The notes: a model not told the origin generated them from the sequence alone. A stretch of 64,000 nt of DNA from Sipunculus nudus (GCA_026874595.1 CM049322.1:55738386-55802385); one strand, 5' to 3'. Positions 24,228-36,237 are shown, counted from the stretch's first letter. Translations and numbers: made by a program.

Positions 24228-26184
24228 AAATAAAATTTTGTTGATATAAAATTTATTGTATTGAGGAAATATGTGGAATTATAACGTCAAAACAGATTGA
24301 TCAATGTTTTTCTTTTTCTTAAAGAAATACAATGATATCAATATAAACTAGAAATTTCTGGTATTAGAGATGCCGTAGTATCCCCAGACATATAAAGCAT
24401 TCCCCCTTCTTTAATAGGCATCCTTATTCTGAAGTATAAATTGACACATGACAGAGCCAAGGTCACAAATATTTGAATTTCATTTGAAATCCATATATCA
24501 ATATAAGCTGGAATTATCATCGAGAAACTAATTTTTGGACAGATGGCCCCTGTGACTTTCCCCTTTGACCCCGTAAGGCCAAAATTGATATGGATCTTCC
24601 TCTATTGGTAGGTGAGCTATATCTACAAGGTGAAGGATCTGTGATTAAAAGTTTGGCTTAAAATGCATCCACAATCTTTTTAAAGATGCGTGTCCTGTGA
24701 CCTTGACCTTTGACCTCATGGCCTCAAAATCAATAGAGGTCTTACTTTATTGATGGGATAAGTTTGAAATCCATACATAAAAAAGCTTGAATTATCATCC
24801 GAAAACTAATTTTTTGACAGATGGCTCCTGTGGCCTTGACCTTTGACATGGTGACCCCAAAATTGATATGGATCATCCACTATTGGCAGGTGAGCTATAT
24901 GTTCAAGATGGAACATCTGAGATGAAAAGTTGAGCTTAAATTGCATTCACAATATCTTTAAAGATGTTAGTCATGTGACCTTGACCTTTGACCTCATGAC
25001 CCTAGAACATAGAGGGCTCTTACTTTGGTGGTGGGCCATACATAAGTCACGTTTGAAAACCATGTGGCTATCAAAACTGGAGATATTATAAGAGGTGTGT
25101 GATTTTCACTAAATATAGAACTATTTAAGGTCAAGGCCACTCTCATGGTAAAGGTCATGACCTAAAAATTTAAATAGATCTCATCCAATATCCCATCTCT
25201 CTACATGTTCATACTATGAAAGAAATCTGTCCATTAGTTTTTTGACTAATAATGCTCACAGTAATGTCAAGTGGAAATTATGAGGGTATTAAAAGGCGTT
25301 AAAAACAAGCAAAGTTAATAGTGGGCGGCATCATTTCCGGCATTTCACAAGGCTATCTAAGGTCTTTGGTCACCTTGATTTTTGGACCAATCCATGCAAG
25401 CTTTCTTGAGATATTTAGGAATTTGTGTTATTTTCATCAAAATTGCACCTATTTAAGGTCAAGATCAGTCTCCAACAAAGGTCATGACCCCATTTTAATT
25501 AGGCTTCGTCATCTTACCTATATCTATACACATGTAACGTTTGATAAAGATCAGTGAAATATTTTTATACAGCTCACAAGTTTTTTTCTGCGGCGGCGGC
25601 CGTGGCGGAGGCGGCGGAGAGACCGCCATGAATCCATAGTATCCCGACTTTGTCTGGATTCAATTAAGATTCTTACCCTATCAGAAGCACATTGCTTTTA
25701 TCTTCTATAACTTGGTCCTGAATATCGTCAGGGATGACACGAGTAGTCTGAAACATTTTGAAAACATCCATAAACATCAATCGGATGTATCACGTGAATC
25801 CCAAATTCCAATCTTACTTCTGTTACTACTCTTCTATATTCCACTTATATGTTTCCACAATTTTTTAATTTTCTTTTGGATAATTTTCTTATTTTCTTTA
25901 TGTTTCCATGAAAAGCTGCATATGCTAATGAATGAGTCATTTAAGAATAAATCTCCTGTGTATGTTTCACAACTTTTTTACTCTCCCTCTCATCTGACAG
26001 ATCAGATGTAAAGTGAAGATAATTATGCATGTGACCTATGACCTATACCGCCATAAGCTGGCCTGATATGTTGAAAATATACATTGAATTACCTCATTCT
26101 GTAATCATTCTTTTGCTTCAATATTGTGCACGATAGGTTATTTTTTTGTTTATCTTTTGTTAAAAATAATGTTCATTTATTATC
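24228..26184 (-). repeat. Palindrome P2, right arm (1,957 bp)
   Basis: Reverse complement of the left arm. This is the ancestral orientation, because outside 26184 the sequence continues as the copy 1 intron and linker exon 2, homologous to 58.4-59.0 kb. It contains exon 3 and the repeat-filled intron 3. Confidence 0.93.
25677..25747 (-). CDS. Copy 1 linker exon 3, inside P2 right arm
   Basis: 71 nt with the acceptor aaaatgtttcag before 25747 and the donor ATAGG/GTAAGA after 25677, a near-ideal 5' splice site. The peptide is TTRVIPDDIQDQVIEDKSNV. Phases are 0 and 2 as in copy 2. The orientation matches the large exon, so this is the ancestral copy. An inverted twin lies at 22591-22661. Confidence 0.58.
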
Positions 26185-26506
26185 AACGCTGCATTATAAT
26201 GATAGAACAATAATCATTGAAAATCAAGAACTTATTTCCTATTTCACAAACATTTATTAATTTACTGTTTGGAATGAACATGTGAAGACATTGCATCATA
26301 TTTAGTTTGTGTATGTTCTTTTGCCGTATAGGTCCTATAAGATTTCATTGATTTATCAATATATCCGTTTAAACTAAAGATATGTATATTGTTGATCATC
26401 CCAGGATTCAAGATAGTACAGCAAAATAGAATCATGTACACTAGATTTAAAGTAACCATGACGATTTATATTTATTTATAGTATACAATAGAAGACATAA
26501 ACAAAC

Positions 26507-26598
26507 CTTAGGTGACGTCTCTCCAATTTCTTGTCCAGGAGATACTTTAGGTAGTTCATGCTCTGAAATATCATACTCTTGTTTCAGATTGCAGTCAA
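26507..26598 (-). CDS. Copy 1 linker exon 2 (92 nt)
   Basis: The acceptor is ctctaaacag before 26598 and the donor is CCTAAG/GTTTGT after 26507. Phase is 1 in and 0 out, as in copy 2. The peptide is DCNLKQEYDISEHELP then KVSPGQEIGETSPK. It is 15 nt (five codons) shorter than copy 2 at its 5' end, because the acceptor is placed later. Confidence 0.55.
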
Positions 26599-27030
26599 CT
26601 GTTTAGAGTCTACATAATGAATCAAAATAATAATATTTAACATCCTAGATATTTTAAATTTATGCCTAATTGGAGTCGTTTCTTTTATTATAACATTTTC
26701 AGAGATAAAAACGGATCTGTGTTTCAGATTAAGAATCCTGCCGGGGGTATATTAAGGCTCAATGCAACAGGTTAAAAGGAAAACATCTGCCTCAAGTAAT
26801 AATAAATCATGTCTTGAATAATATTTGGCACCATAAATGACTCATTTACTCTACTAGGATATTTCTTTTCTATCTATTTAAGGGCTAATGGAAACCCCAT
26901 TTTCTACAAATATTCTTTACGTGTTTCATTTAAAAATCACGAATTTTATAACCATTGTAAATGCCCAAGAAATTTAATCATGTTTCTTAAACTAAATCTG
27001 GGTTATTTTTTTCAGGAATTTTGATTATAC

Positions 27031-30000
27031 TTAATTACTTTTGCCTTCCAGGTACACCATGACAAACTCAGTGCCGTACAGGTGCGGATTGTGTGTGGTA
27101 ATCACCTCTAGCCGTTGAGCATACTCGGCTTGTTCTATGTCGAAGAACTGTTTGATTTTTCTTAAAGTGACGAGATTAAACTTCCTCATTACGACAGCCG
27201 ACACGATCACCAAATACTTATTGATCTTTATTCTATGACCCTCCGAAAGAAACTGTATAATCTCTGCTTTCAAATCTCCAAGAGCGTATGAAACGACTCC
27301 ATCCCTACCATGTATCAAGACGATAGTACAGGAACCATTGGTGCGCGAACACTGCTGGAGATCAGACTTAATCTTTCTAACACTCCTGTCATACCCTCGC
27401 GTTGGCCATATGCACAACTTTCCCTTTCTAGGCGGAATGGATGCCTTGATCCACCTTATCATGTGGGACAGAGGATCGTCTGGCATTTCACAAAGGAAAC
27501 TCAATAACAAATTGGTGTCTTCTTTCCAGTAGTAGACACACGGAAAACACGTATTTGACGGCCTCTTCGTCATGACGTATTTTGCGTATTTGCATACCCA
27601 TAGGCCGTGGTCATCCGCCTCGTTGTTCAAATTACAGTCTTCAAACACTTGCCAAGGTTTGTATCGAATCCGCTTCTCTTTGAGAAGAGCAATGTTAAGC
27701 AGAACACATGAATGTACATGGTAGTGTTTGAAAGGTCGTTTTACCAATCCGATCGTGCCACGGTATTTTAAAATTCCAAGGACAGCATACTGACGCGGAG
27801 GTCCAGTATACGAGTGAAGCCCTAATGCCTCTGATTGAAACGGTTCATAAACTTCGACAGGAACAAGATCTTTTCCTTCAATGTGGTTTTCAAGCTGAAG
27901 CAGGACTTCTAAGAAGGACGTATTTTCCCACTTGACAGATCCTTCCTGGTCTCTCACAATTCGCCCGGATTCTTCTGATATTTTATACATTGTAGCTATG
28001 TTGTCGTCAACCATAAAAATATGCGGCAAGCCTAACATTTCCGCGAAGCGTTGGATGAAGAGTCGGGCATAACCTATCCCTCCTTCGTCCACATCCGTTT
28101 CACAATCAAGCATCTTATCTGGAAGCTCAAGAACAGCATGCGTATTCCCCCAACTGTCCTGATATACTGAAAATTCATCCTTTCTCACCACTACTATGTG
28201 AACATATCCAAAGGGAATCGGATTATTTGTGTTTTGGTCGAGCTTGACCATGGCATGCCGCCAGTTTAAACATCCTGTGACCGAGCGATTGAAAGACGGC
28301 ATGAAGATCCAGTTATTAAGAACCTGGCCGTCGGTGACGGAGTTGTCTTGAAAACTATTAAACGACAGTAAGCCAGGAAAACATTCCAACAGGCTTTTCA
28401 ATAGTGGACGAAAGTACTGTGAGGAGTGATTGGGGACTGACATCCTCAGTTTTTCAGACGAAAAAGAGGACGGTATTTCAACAAGCACTAGATCTTCAGT
28501 TTCATGACACTCTACACATGTATGGGTTCTGTCGTAGGATCTATATTTATCGTCTTTCCCATGCAAAATTTCAATAGTATTAATTTTTTTCGTTCTTCTT
28601 TTTGGAATAAAATGCCTTATCAAATTTTCTGGTTTTACATTCTGTGTGTACGGCCCATACGCCTTTGCATATTTCGAATCGGGAAGATATTTTGATATTT
28701 TGTTCTTGGCCTGCTCCTGCATACATTTCCAATACGGGTATTGCCATAGCTGTGCATTATCCTGTGAAACCTCTTCATTCTCTTCCTCGGTATCAGAAGC
28801 CTCTTCACTCTCATATTCGGATTCACATGTTGTGCAATTCGGAGTGATCACCTCTCTTAGGATTTCTTTGCGTAATGTAGATATCACAAGCAGGTATACG
28901 CCTGTCTTTCCGATTTGTGGCTCAGCGTCCAATAAAATTCTATTTGTATGCTGTTCGACATTTTCCCGGTCATAATTTGATACAGAGGGTGCCATCATTC
29001 CCAGTCTTTTTCTTTCTGCTTCGGGAACTGAGCTGTTTGGTTGTTTTTTCTTTCTTGCAACGTGCGGATCTATCATTTTCTTCTCCATGAAACCTCCATA
29101 GTAGGATGCAGTCTTTTTAAGAAATTCCTTGAGTTTCTTTTCTAATTCTCTCCCAACGAGAGCATAAGGCAAACGATCCCTGGTGTCTCGATAGCGGCAC
29201 ATACGACCTAGTTCCTGAACAACGGTAGATAGTATAATTCGTGCCGACTTAGTGTTATACTGTAGTCTAAGATCCATCACGCTGAACGTGCTTGGAAATG
29301 TGTCGCCCATTCGACCTTTTCCTACCAGGATCAGTGTGCATGGCAGCCCCTCAAGGTCAGAGTACTGAGATATCGTTTTGTGTACATGGTCACACTTTGC
29401 ACATCGAAGGCTTGAATCCGATGCTTCGTACTGCCTACAGGGGCACCTTTCGTCGTTGCCTTGGTGTCTATACGTACAGGCTTTATACTGAAGCGCTTGT
29501 TTTATACGATAGATTGGAGTACATGCATGACTTGATGAACCCTCAGTTAATTCTAGTTTTCCAAGTGTGAAGTTATCGAAGTCCCTGAGTACCTCGTAAG
29601 CGTGTACACCTGATACTTTCCTTGCCAGTATCAGTGAGGTGTAGAAGCAGTTGCCGGTAGCGATAGTAGGAGTCCGCACAATTTTCATGTGACCAGATAA
29701 TTTTCCATCCAGTGAATGTGCCGTTATCAGATCATTCACAATGTGGGCCGTTTCATTTTCTATATCAGTATTATCTTTGATGTTTCTCATCTTTCTCAAG
29801 GCTCTTTCTGAGAACACTTCCTCTATCGCCATAAGAAGCTCTCCATTTCTCAGTATCGCATTGAGACTTTGGCTTTCCCCAATAGCAACATAATCATCAT
29901 CCATTAGGTACAATAAACACAGTAACAAATCTTCGAAGAAATGCACTATATCTCCCGTATCTGTCCTTTTCCGGATTATCCACTGCATGGCTTCAAATAT

Positions 30001-30372
30001 TCTTTCTTTAGCAAGCTGGGATTTAATGTTTATGTATTTCCAAAAGGTTTCATGCGATATTGGTTTAAACTTTTTATTTTTCTCATTTGCTGTCTTTAGT
30101 TCTTGCATAAAAGCCTTTATTCTTTGAGTCTTTTCCTTTTGATAAGAGCCAAATGCTTTGTCTAAATGTTGCAACATTTCAACCGCTGAATCAGTTTCCA
30201 AAGGACAGTCTTTGAAAAGTGGAAGCACGAGGACATGATAACAGTAATCAGCAGCCAAAACATCGGCAGGATCAACGTCCATCTGACTCTTCAGTGAAGC
30301 CCCTCTTCTTGTAGGTTCTCTATTCTTGAATCCTTTTAACAAATCATTAAATTCTTCATCTAGTCTGATCAT
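27031..30372 (-). CDS. Copy 1 segment c: 1,113-codon frame with Walker A and GREB1-type glycosyltransferase region
   Basis: Collinear with copy 2 residues from about 405 to the end of its large exon. It keeps GRMGDTFPSTF, QELGRMCRYRD, AEPQIGKTG (K at about residue 489), FMVDDN (about 789), HYHVHSC and the block after it. Differences from copy 2 include one Cys of the Cys/His cluster (SDSSLRC instead of SDSCLRC) and a one-codon length change in the acidic stretch after Walker A (ESEYESEEASDTEEENEE). The glycosyltransferase region is nearly identical between copies and the acidic linkers are more divergent. The ATG at 30372 overlaps the TGA that ends the previous frame and is most likely an internal codon exposed by the 1-bp deletion. 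Confidence 0.7.
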   Translation of the reverse strand: MIRLDEEFNDLLKGFKNREPTRRGASLKSQMDVDPADVLAADYCYHVLVLPLFKDCPLETDSAVEMLQHLDKAFGSYQKEKTQRIKAFMQELKTANEKNKKFKPISHETFWKYINIKSQLAKERIFEAMQWIIRKRTDTGDIVHFFEDLLLCLLYLMDDDYVAIGESQSLNAILRNGELLMAIEEVFSERALRKMRNIKDNTDIENETAHIVNDLITAHSLDGKLSGHMKIVRTPTIATGNCFYTSLILARKVSGVHAYEVLRDFDNFTLGKLELTEGSSSHACTPIYRIKQALQYKACTYRHQGNDERCPCRQYEASDSSLRCAKCDHVHKTISQYSDLEGLPCTLILVGKGRMGDTFPSTFSVMDLRLQYNTKSARIILSTVVQELGRMCRYRDTRDRLPYALVGRELEKKLKEFLKKTASYYGGFMEKKMIDPHVARKKKQPNSSVPEAERKRLGMMAPSVSNYDRENVEQHTNRILLDAEPQIGKTGVYLLVISTLRKEILREVITPNCTTCESEYESEEASDTEEENEEVSQDNAQLWQYPYWKCMQEQAKNKISKYLPDSKYAKAYGPYTQNVKPENLIRHFIPKRRTKKINTIEILHGKDDKYRSYDRTHTCVECHETEDLVLVEIPSSFSSEKLRMSVPNHSSQYFRPLLKSLLECFPGLLSFNSFQDNSVTDGQVLNNWIFMPSFNRSVTGCLNWRHAMVKLDQNTNNPIPFGYVHIVVVRKDEFSVYQDSWGNTHAVLELPDKMLDCETDVDEGGIGYARLFIQRFAEMLGLPHIFMVDDNIATMYKISEESGRIVRDQEGSVKWENTSFLEVLLQLENHIEGKDLVPVEVYEPFQSEALGLHSYTGPPRQYAVLGILKYRGTIGLVKRPFKHYHVHSCVLLNIALLKEKRIRYKPWQVFEDCNLNNEADDHGLWVCKYAKYVMTKRPSNTCFPCVYYWKEDTNLLLSFLCEMPDDPLSHMIRWIKASIPPRKGKLCIWPTRGYDRSVRKIKSDLQQCSRTNGSCTIVLIHGRDGVVSYALGDLKAEIIQFLSEGHRIKINKYLVIVSAVVMRKFNLVTLRKIKQFFDIEQAEYAQRLEVITTHNPHLYGTEFVMVYLEGKSN

Positions 30373-31601
30373 CTGAATGACAGGCCTTCGTTCCTCATTG
30401 AATTAAACACCGTATTCATTGACAGATATTGTTTTGTATTGACCTGATCCTCTTGCCAGTCAATCATGAAGCTGAAATTCGGTGAGTGGACAGGGAAACC
30501 GCAGTCCTCCCCTTCCGGAAAAATGGCATCTGGCTGACGTTCTAGTTGGACAAGATTTGTGTTGTTGTCAAAACTAAGGGTTTTTCTACCATGCTTCAGG
30601 TTTACATGCAGTTCAAATATACCATGGCCAAACATTGATTTCAGAACAAATTTATCCTGAAAGTCCTCCGCCTGTGGTCCAAGTTTATAAAAGCGAATAA
30701 GATCTTACCCATTTTTGTTTGGAACAACCACGAGACGGTATTCCCTATTTTCTGTTTCTATCTGAACTGTACTCCCCTCGCTATCAACTGACTTGATTTT
30801 GAAAATATTAAACCCTCTACATGAATCATCCGTTGTTCCAGACCATTTCAGCCTAATTTGGTCAGCGTCTTCGGCTGAGGTTTGCAGGATTGTGAGACCC
30901 CGCGGAGTAACCATCTTAAGTTGCACTTTAATACCCCCGCCTAAAATTTCAGTAATATTTTCACTCCATTTTATGACATGGAGCCTTTTGACATTTCCGA
31001 CTTGTCCTGTAACGTCACTTCCTGTCACTTCATCTAGATATCGTTTGCTGCCTGACTTTCCTGTTTCTTTTATCTGATGCCAATATTCAGGGATCTCTGT
31101 ATTCCTGGCTATCATTTTATCTAAAGGCACCCTTGAACTGTCTGTTAAAAGATTGTATGGAGTAGCTGTTACAAGAAGGACAACGACATTTGGGTAGGTG
31201 TTATCCCAGGTGTTTATCAAGGCATTTGAGGCTGATTCATTCCCTTTTCTTGTTTCGCGGTTTATCCCCCAGTGCGCTTCCTCACCTACAATGAGGAAGA
31301 GTGTTTTTGGTTCACGTTTGGCTCTCCGTTCGAGCTCTTCCCGTCGTTTGTCCGTCTCCCTTGACTTGACATATTTGTGTACTCGTCTCTTTGCTTCTGT
31401 GTACCTATCCGCACTGCTCATACCTCTCTTTGGAATGCAGTTCGATCTTTCATCAGCCAAGCGTGTACAGGTCTGCTCCTGCAACATTTTAGACCGTGCT
31501 GTGTATATTTGAAATTCAAAATCTGTAAAATCCTGAAGACTTTTATCATGATAAATTTTTAGTAAAAGCTTCAGTCTCTCCATTATGGTTCTGGCAATCA
31601 C
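30369..31601 (-). CDS. Copy 1 segment b: DEAH/TATP half of the helicase-like region, interrupted by TAA
   Basis: One reading frame from 31694 down to 30369, interrupted by TAA at 30705-30707. The first annotated codon at 31601 is a GTG inside the frame, not a true start. It includes LFLIVGEEAHWG, where copy 2 has GDEAH (motif II Asp to Glu, giving EEAH), and LLVTATPYN, identical to copy 2. After the TAA the frame continues through MFGHGIFELH and ends FRTGA-like at the 1-bp deletion, where a TGA overlaps the ATG of the next frame. The Asp-to-Glu change at DEAH, together with the stops, fits loss of function. Confidence 0.55.
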
Positions 31602-31694
31602 ACATTGACTCTGGTAGTAGAACAGATCTTCTTCCTCGGTGCTTGCTATTTCATTTAAGATACATGAACCTTCTTGTAATATCTGAGTATCCTC

Positions 31695-32189
31695 CTAAGC
31701 AATTTGTAAATCTGAACTCAAACACTGATCTTTAATTGCTTTTACTTTCTCAATCAGGGCTCGTCCGAGCTGGGTTAAATTGCTGAATGAAGCAGTAACA
31801 CAGAAGTGTTCCTGATGCTCAAATTTTTCCGGGTTTAATATCAGTTTTGGTTCATCAAGCTGGCCTTCTAGGGATAACACAATGCCCTTTGTTATACCTT
31901 GCAATTCATCTATTGGCGTGTCGTCGTGAGAACGAGTCACATTCGCAAGTAAACACTCTACTGCTTCTATATGACTCTCAGTAGTTTCGGTTTTTACAAG
32001 CGTTGGTATGTAGTTTTTAAAATGTACATAGAGGTCTGTAAGTGATGGTGACCATGTGCAGAACTGGTCCGGCCACACTAAGATGTTTTCATCGTCGATA
32101 TTCAGCTTCTCGGCCTGGTATTCCTTAAACCGTTCTGCAGCTTCTGTTCCTGTGTTGAAGTGAAAGAGTACCACTGACGGCCCATCCAT
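31695..32189 (-). CDS. Copy 1 segment a: N-terminal 164 codons up to premature TAG
   Basis: The frame starts MDGPSVVLFHFNTG and ends DLQIA before TAG at 31695. The next codons read EDTQILQEGSCILNEI and continue without shift into the helicase-like segment at 31601. The stop is therefore a point lesion in one frame, not an exon end; no donor consensus is needed. The segment has no Walker A motif. That matters because it shows motif I is not simply upstream of DEAH. No family is recognised for these residues. Splicing evidence (ctccag before 32200) suggests an untranslated exon further upstream. Confidence 0.5.
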   Translation of the reverse strand: MDGPSVVLFHFNTGTEAAERFKEYQAEKLNIDDENILVWPDQFCTWSPSLTDLYVHFKNYIPTLVKTETTESHIEAVECLLANVTRSHDDTPIDELQGITKGIVLSLEGQLDEPKLILNPEKFEHQEHFCVTASFSNLTQLGRALIEKVKAIKDQCLSSDLQIA

Positions 32190-32200
32190 ATTCTCCTCTC

Positions 32201-35200
32201 CTGGAGCAATAGAAAAATAGATCTAGTTAGTAAAAATAAAAGACAATCATTTCAAAAGGTTCAAAATGCACGCAAAATAGTGGAAAAAAGTAAAATGTCA
32301 TTGATGTTTAGCCTTCTGGCTGCTTCTGTTATTCCTGTATTGATTTACAGATAACCTTAATTATTCCTTGTATGTGGTATGTTTATTTCCTGTTACATAG
32401 GAAAATCACATATTCAAATTCCAATGGAGATGAAATCGGTACTGATAGACAAAATGGATAATAATGCATAGAATGACAAAGAACGCTATGTCTGATTTTT
32501 ACAAAATGGTCAAAATAAAATGCTTCTATATTTGTACGTTGCTTAACACGACAGTTTGGCATTCATTCTGTGAAACAAAACACTGAAATGGATATGGGAC
32601 ACTGGAAAGGGACCCATGTGTCATTATACCCAGCTGAAGTTGGCCGTTAAAGGAAATAAAATCTAAAATAATAACAAATAGAGATAGTCTAAGAGGAAGA
32701 GGAAATATTGCCCAATGTTAGTTGTTATAATTGGTTTATACTGATGATTAAAAAACTTGTTTCAAATAATATTTTGTGATCTGACGATACGTTTCCTAAT
32801 GTTTAAACTGTTGTGAACAGTTACGTTAGCATATGATCTTTGACTAGCTATTGACAGTTCTGCAGTTTACACATTTTCAATTAGATCCCATTTTTATAAA
32901 CCAAAACATGATGGAATGTTTGTATTATCTTCAGTTTTATTGCATCAAATTGATGTCAAGATTATAAATTGTATTCATTTCAACAGCTGAAATCCATATA
33001 CACACAGCATTAATGTTGACTAAATAGTACTATCAGGAAAAACGTTGAGAGAGAGCGAGGACATTCGCCAAGACAGCTGATTACCTCCATATGGAACTGT
33101 CAGAAAAGCAGAATTTTCCTTTAAAATATTCTTGGATCAATAATGTTATCTGTATGTAAATTTAATCAACTTTTCCTCATCATTGCCGAGCTATCCCGGA
33201 GACTTCTTTAAAATCCGTGAATAACTTTTTGACTAATGTTGCTCACCGGCAAACAAACAAACCAACGCCCTCAAAAACATAACCCCTGCCGCTTAGCGTA
33301 GGTAATAAACAAGTAAACTCGCATATATTTGCAGACTAAAGCTATGGACTCTTACACGTTACTCCTGAAGAAACTGACTTAAATGACCCCCCAAATCCCA
33401 GGCGAACCTGCGAGAACCGAAACGAAACAATATTTTGTATTACTTTTGAAAATCTGACACAGTCCATACTACGTCTGCACGTGAGAAGGCTACTCATAAT
33501 GGGAGAAAATGTATGTGTACCGTTTATTCATAAAACATGAAAAGGTTTATTTGTAATGAAATAACCAGATATACTATTGTATTATAAATGGAGTATCAAT
33601 TAAATGCATGACAAATGCTGACTTACCTCGAAATATCTATTTCATGATTCTTAGAATCTTGTTTTCAGTATTATCATGCAAAACAAACCTTTTAAAGTTT
33701 AAAAGCAGAAGTTGATACCCACTACTTTCAGTTTTCAGGACATTAAAAAATATTGTAACCACGTCATGTTAAAATAAAAGTAGTTTTAATAAAATTATGA
33801 AATGTCCGTTCATTTATTTTTATGTATGAAATTTACATCAACAGTGATTGGAGGAAAAAAAGTTTATGCTGCGTAAGGAAAACAATGAATAAATGTTTGC
33901 ATTAGATCCTCATTTCTTTTATTACATCAATTTTGTATCATGTGTTTAAAAATTATACATTCACAAAAAAAACATAAATATCTGAATATTTCAGTTTATT
34001 CACAGTTGCATCATAAATCATCTATAATTTTGTCAAATAACACCACATTATGCATACAGATGCATTTATGTTTTTATGCCAAACATTTATATTTTTAAAA
34101 TTTGCAAAACATTTTGTCTCTGAGATACAAGGAACATCAAAAGGACGGATATGTTCCCTCCGCATAGTTATTAAGAAGTGTTCATGGAGTGTCTTGTTCA
34201 TTTTTATGGACTCTATTGTGATAACGTAACCTATTATAATAATAATTATTACACTAAAGGTTACAAATGGGCCGGTTCTCAATCCGGGTAGTGCAACACA
34301 GTCAGCGGATTGCATACCAAATAAACAAATGTTATTATATGTTATCAAGAGAGGTACTTATGCTAGCAGGAATGAACAAATGTAAATATTCGTGTATTTT
34401 GTAAAGTAATGACACACGTTCTACACTGCAGATCTAACACATGTACCAGTAGCACAACATACGTCCACCTCTTTGATGAAGTGTTTTGTCAGCTAACCTA
34501 TCCCCCTCGACCTTTATGCTCTGCTTGTTTGGCCTATTATGCTATTGAGCATAATAAACCCCCCATTTACAAGGCTTTCTATGTCTATGGTCGGGAGAGA
34601 TGTATAGAAGACAATAGTGACGTCACAAAGGGAAATCGATTATGATGTCGCACTCACTGACGTCATCAGCTGGAATTGCTCTATATTTCTGTTTTCGATT
34701 ATGTTGAGTCATTGTTGAGAGTTTTGCAATATTTATATTATTTGTCTCATACAGACGTACAAGGTAAGCCATTATCATTTTGTCGGTAGTCTGTAGAATA
34801 GCTTTCGGCCTAGACCTTTTTTATACTATCACCTCTGTATAAAAATATCCCAGATGAAAAACTTGCAGACAGAGGCAAGCCCTGTTTGGTAGAGTCACCC
34901 TAAATCAGGCAATTTTTTCCTTGTCGAATCATTGACTGTTTACATTTTCCAAAGATAATTTGATTGGCAGCTCGCAATATTTCGGTTCATGATTATTCAT
35001 TGAATAAATATGCGAAACGAATAAGGCCACACAGGGTTCATTGTTAGGTAAATTGTTACAATAACATTTTCCCTTTTATTCAGCATCACATAAACGTGAG
35101 CGTATAGTGAATAAACACTAACTCTATTCCATCACCCCTGTCAATCTGATTTTTCTCAATATTTCTTTCAATCATATTTTGTGACACTAGAAATAAGCTG

Positions 35201-35700
35201 TTATTAAAGGAAGTAATGTAGTCATTTATGATGATTTAAATAAGCATGAAATAAATATATTTATTTTGCAACGCCGGGTCGGTGTTGACCCGAAAGGAAA
35301 GAGGTGCAAAATGATGTTGTCAATTCAAGTGGTCATATCTTCAGCATTTTTTTGTACTTTTGCAAGTAGTTAGTCTCAGAATAATTTGCCAGTAAACTTG
35401 AATGTGTTGATAAATGGAGGAATCGAAGTATAGAGATAGCATGATATATGATACGGTCACTACGTCAGCTCGGTTAAGGAATCAATTGTGTAGAAAAGTG
35501 TTTAAAGTCCAATACATATATGCTTATAAGGCATTTAAATTAGAAATTTCAGATTATCATGACATTTTAAGTTATTTCACACAGCCTTTTATTATGTTAT
35601 TTACATGTATAGCTCCAGATGCTGAGCAAAGCTTGGTATATATAATGTTACTAGCTGATAGACCCGGTATACCGGGCTTATTGCCGGGGTTGGGAAGATT
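32201..35700. other. 5' flank of copy 1, non-coding
   Basis: No convincing gene apart from the possible 5' exon at 33627. AT-rich, no clear repeat, short frames only. Confidence 0.5.
33627..33675 (-). other. Possible 5' non-coding exon of copy 1
   Basis: A strong 5' splice site, TCGAG/GTAAGT, lies at 33627/33626 on the minus strand. It is upstream of the acceptor at 32200 that opens the large exon. The stretch before it contains ATGAAATAG, so it would be untranslated, leaving the ATG at 32189 as start. The 5' limit is unknown. Confidence 0.3.
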
Positions 35701-36237
35701 TATTAACTGAGATGTGAAATGTTGGCTCATTTTTTTTAAATCCAAAAGTTAACCGGAAATATAGGTTTTCAGTGGGAAACTGTCTCCATAAGATATGTAT
35801 AAACATTTTGGCACGACTGCAGAATAACTCACGCACCTCTCTGAGGCACAACACTTCTGTGAACAGAAAACGTTTCTGTGTTCAGCTGCTTGTATCTTAA
35901 TTTTGCCACTTACTTTTAAATTACATGAATCCTTAACATCATACCGTCCGTCCGTATAATCACATAATCTGGTGGAGACAGTGCGTGAGTGATCCTGCAG
36001 TCGCTCCAATATTTTTAACATTCATTTTGTGGTTCTGTCCTCGTGGCAAGAAATTTATACCCCGGTATGTTTACCTTGATGACCTGGCCAGTGATGGTGT
36101 TGACATTGCGAACCGGAATGAGACGCGGGGGCATTCAGGTTTTCGATGATATTTGACTGGATTCTATCGGTGGACGTATAAAGATTAGGTTGATGTGAGG
36201 AACACATGAAAGATTTATTAAATGTACGTTGCAAGGA

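Larger units (their letters stand above)
27031..32200 (-). pseudogene. Copy 1 large exon: disrupted permuted helicase / GREB1-type glycosyltransferase
   Basis: Collinear with the copy 2 large exon plus about 200 further N-terminal residues that lie beyond the window edge in copy 2. It probably begins at an acceptor (attgctccag) before 32200, with the first in-frame ATG at 32189. Three lesions are visible. A TAG at 31695-31697 has the frame open and meaningful on both sides. A TAA at 30705-30707 replaces an Ala/Glu codon region of copy 2. A 1-bp deletion lies near 30375, where copy 2 reads TCATGTCAG and copy 1 TCATTCAG, and shifts the frame. The predicted donor is AAAA/GTAATT after 27039. In-frame TAA stops follow at once if it is not spliced. 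The gene could be a pseudogene, a locus read through or corrected in RNA, or intact with assembly errors. Conservation of the downstream 1,113-codon frame argues for recent loss. Confidence 0.75.

Noticed and set aside
22327-26011. Frames of 60-99 codons in the P2 arms
   Set aside because: Lie in introns and dispersed repeats; mirrored only because of the palindrome, no domain.
27310-31562. Plus-strand frames opposite the copy 1 large exon (and 59682-63973 opposite copy 2)
   Set aside because: Antisense shadows; recur in both copies because the coding strand is conserved.
35749-36021. Minus-strand 90-codon Cys-containing frame
   Set aside because: No recognisable family, no splice partner; kept out for lack of support.
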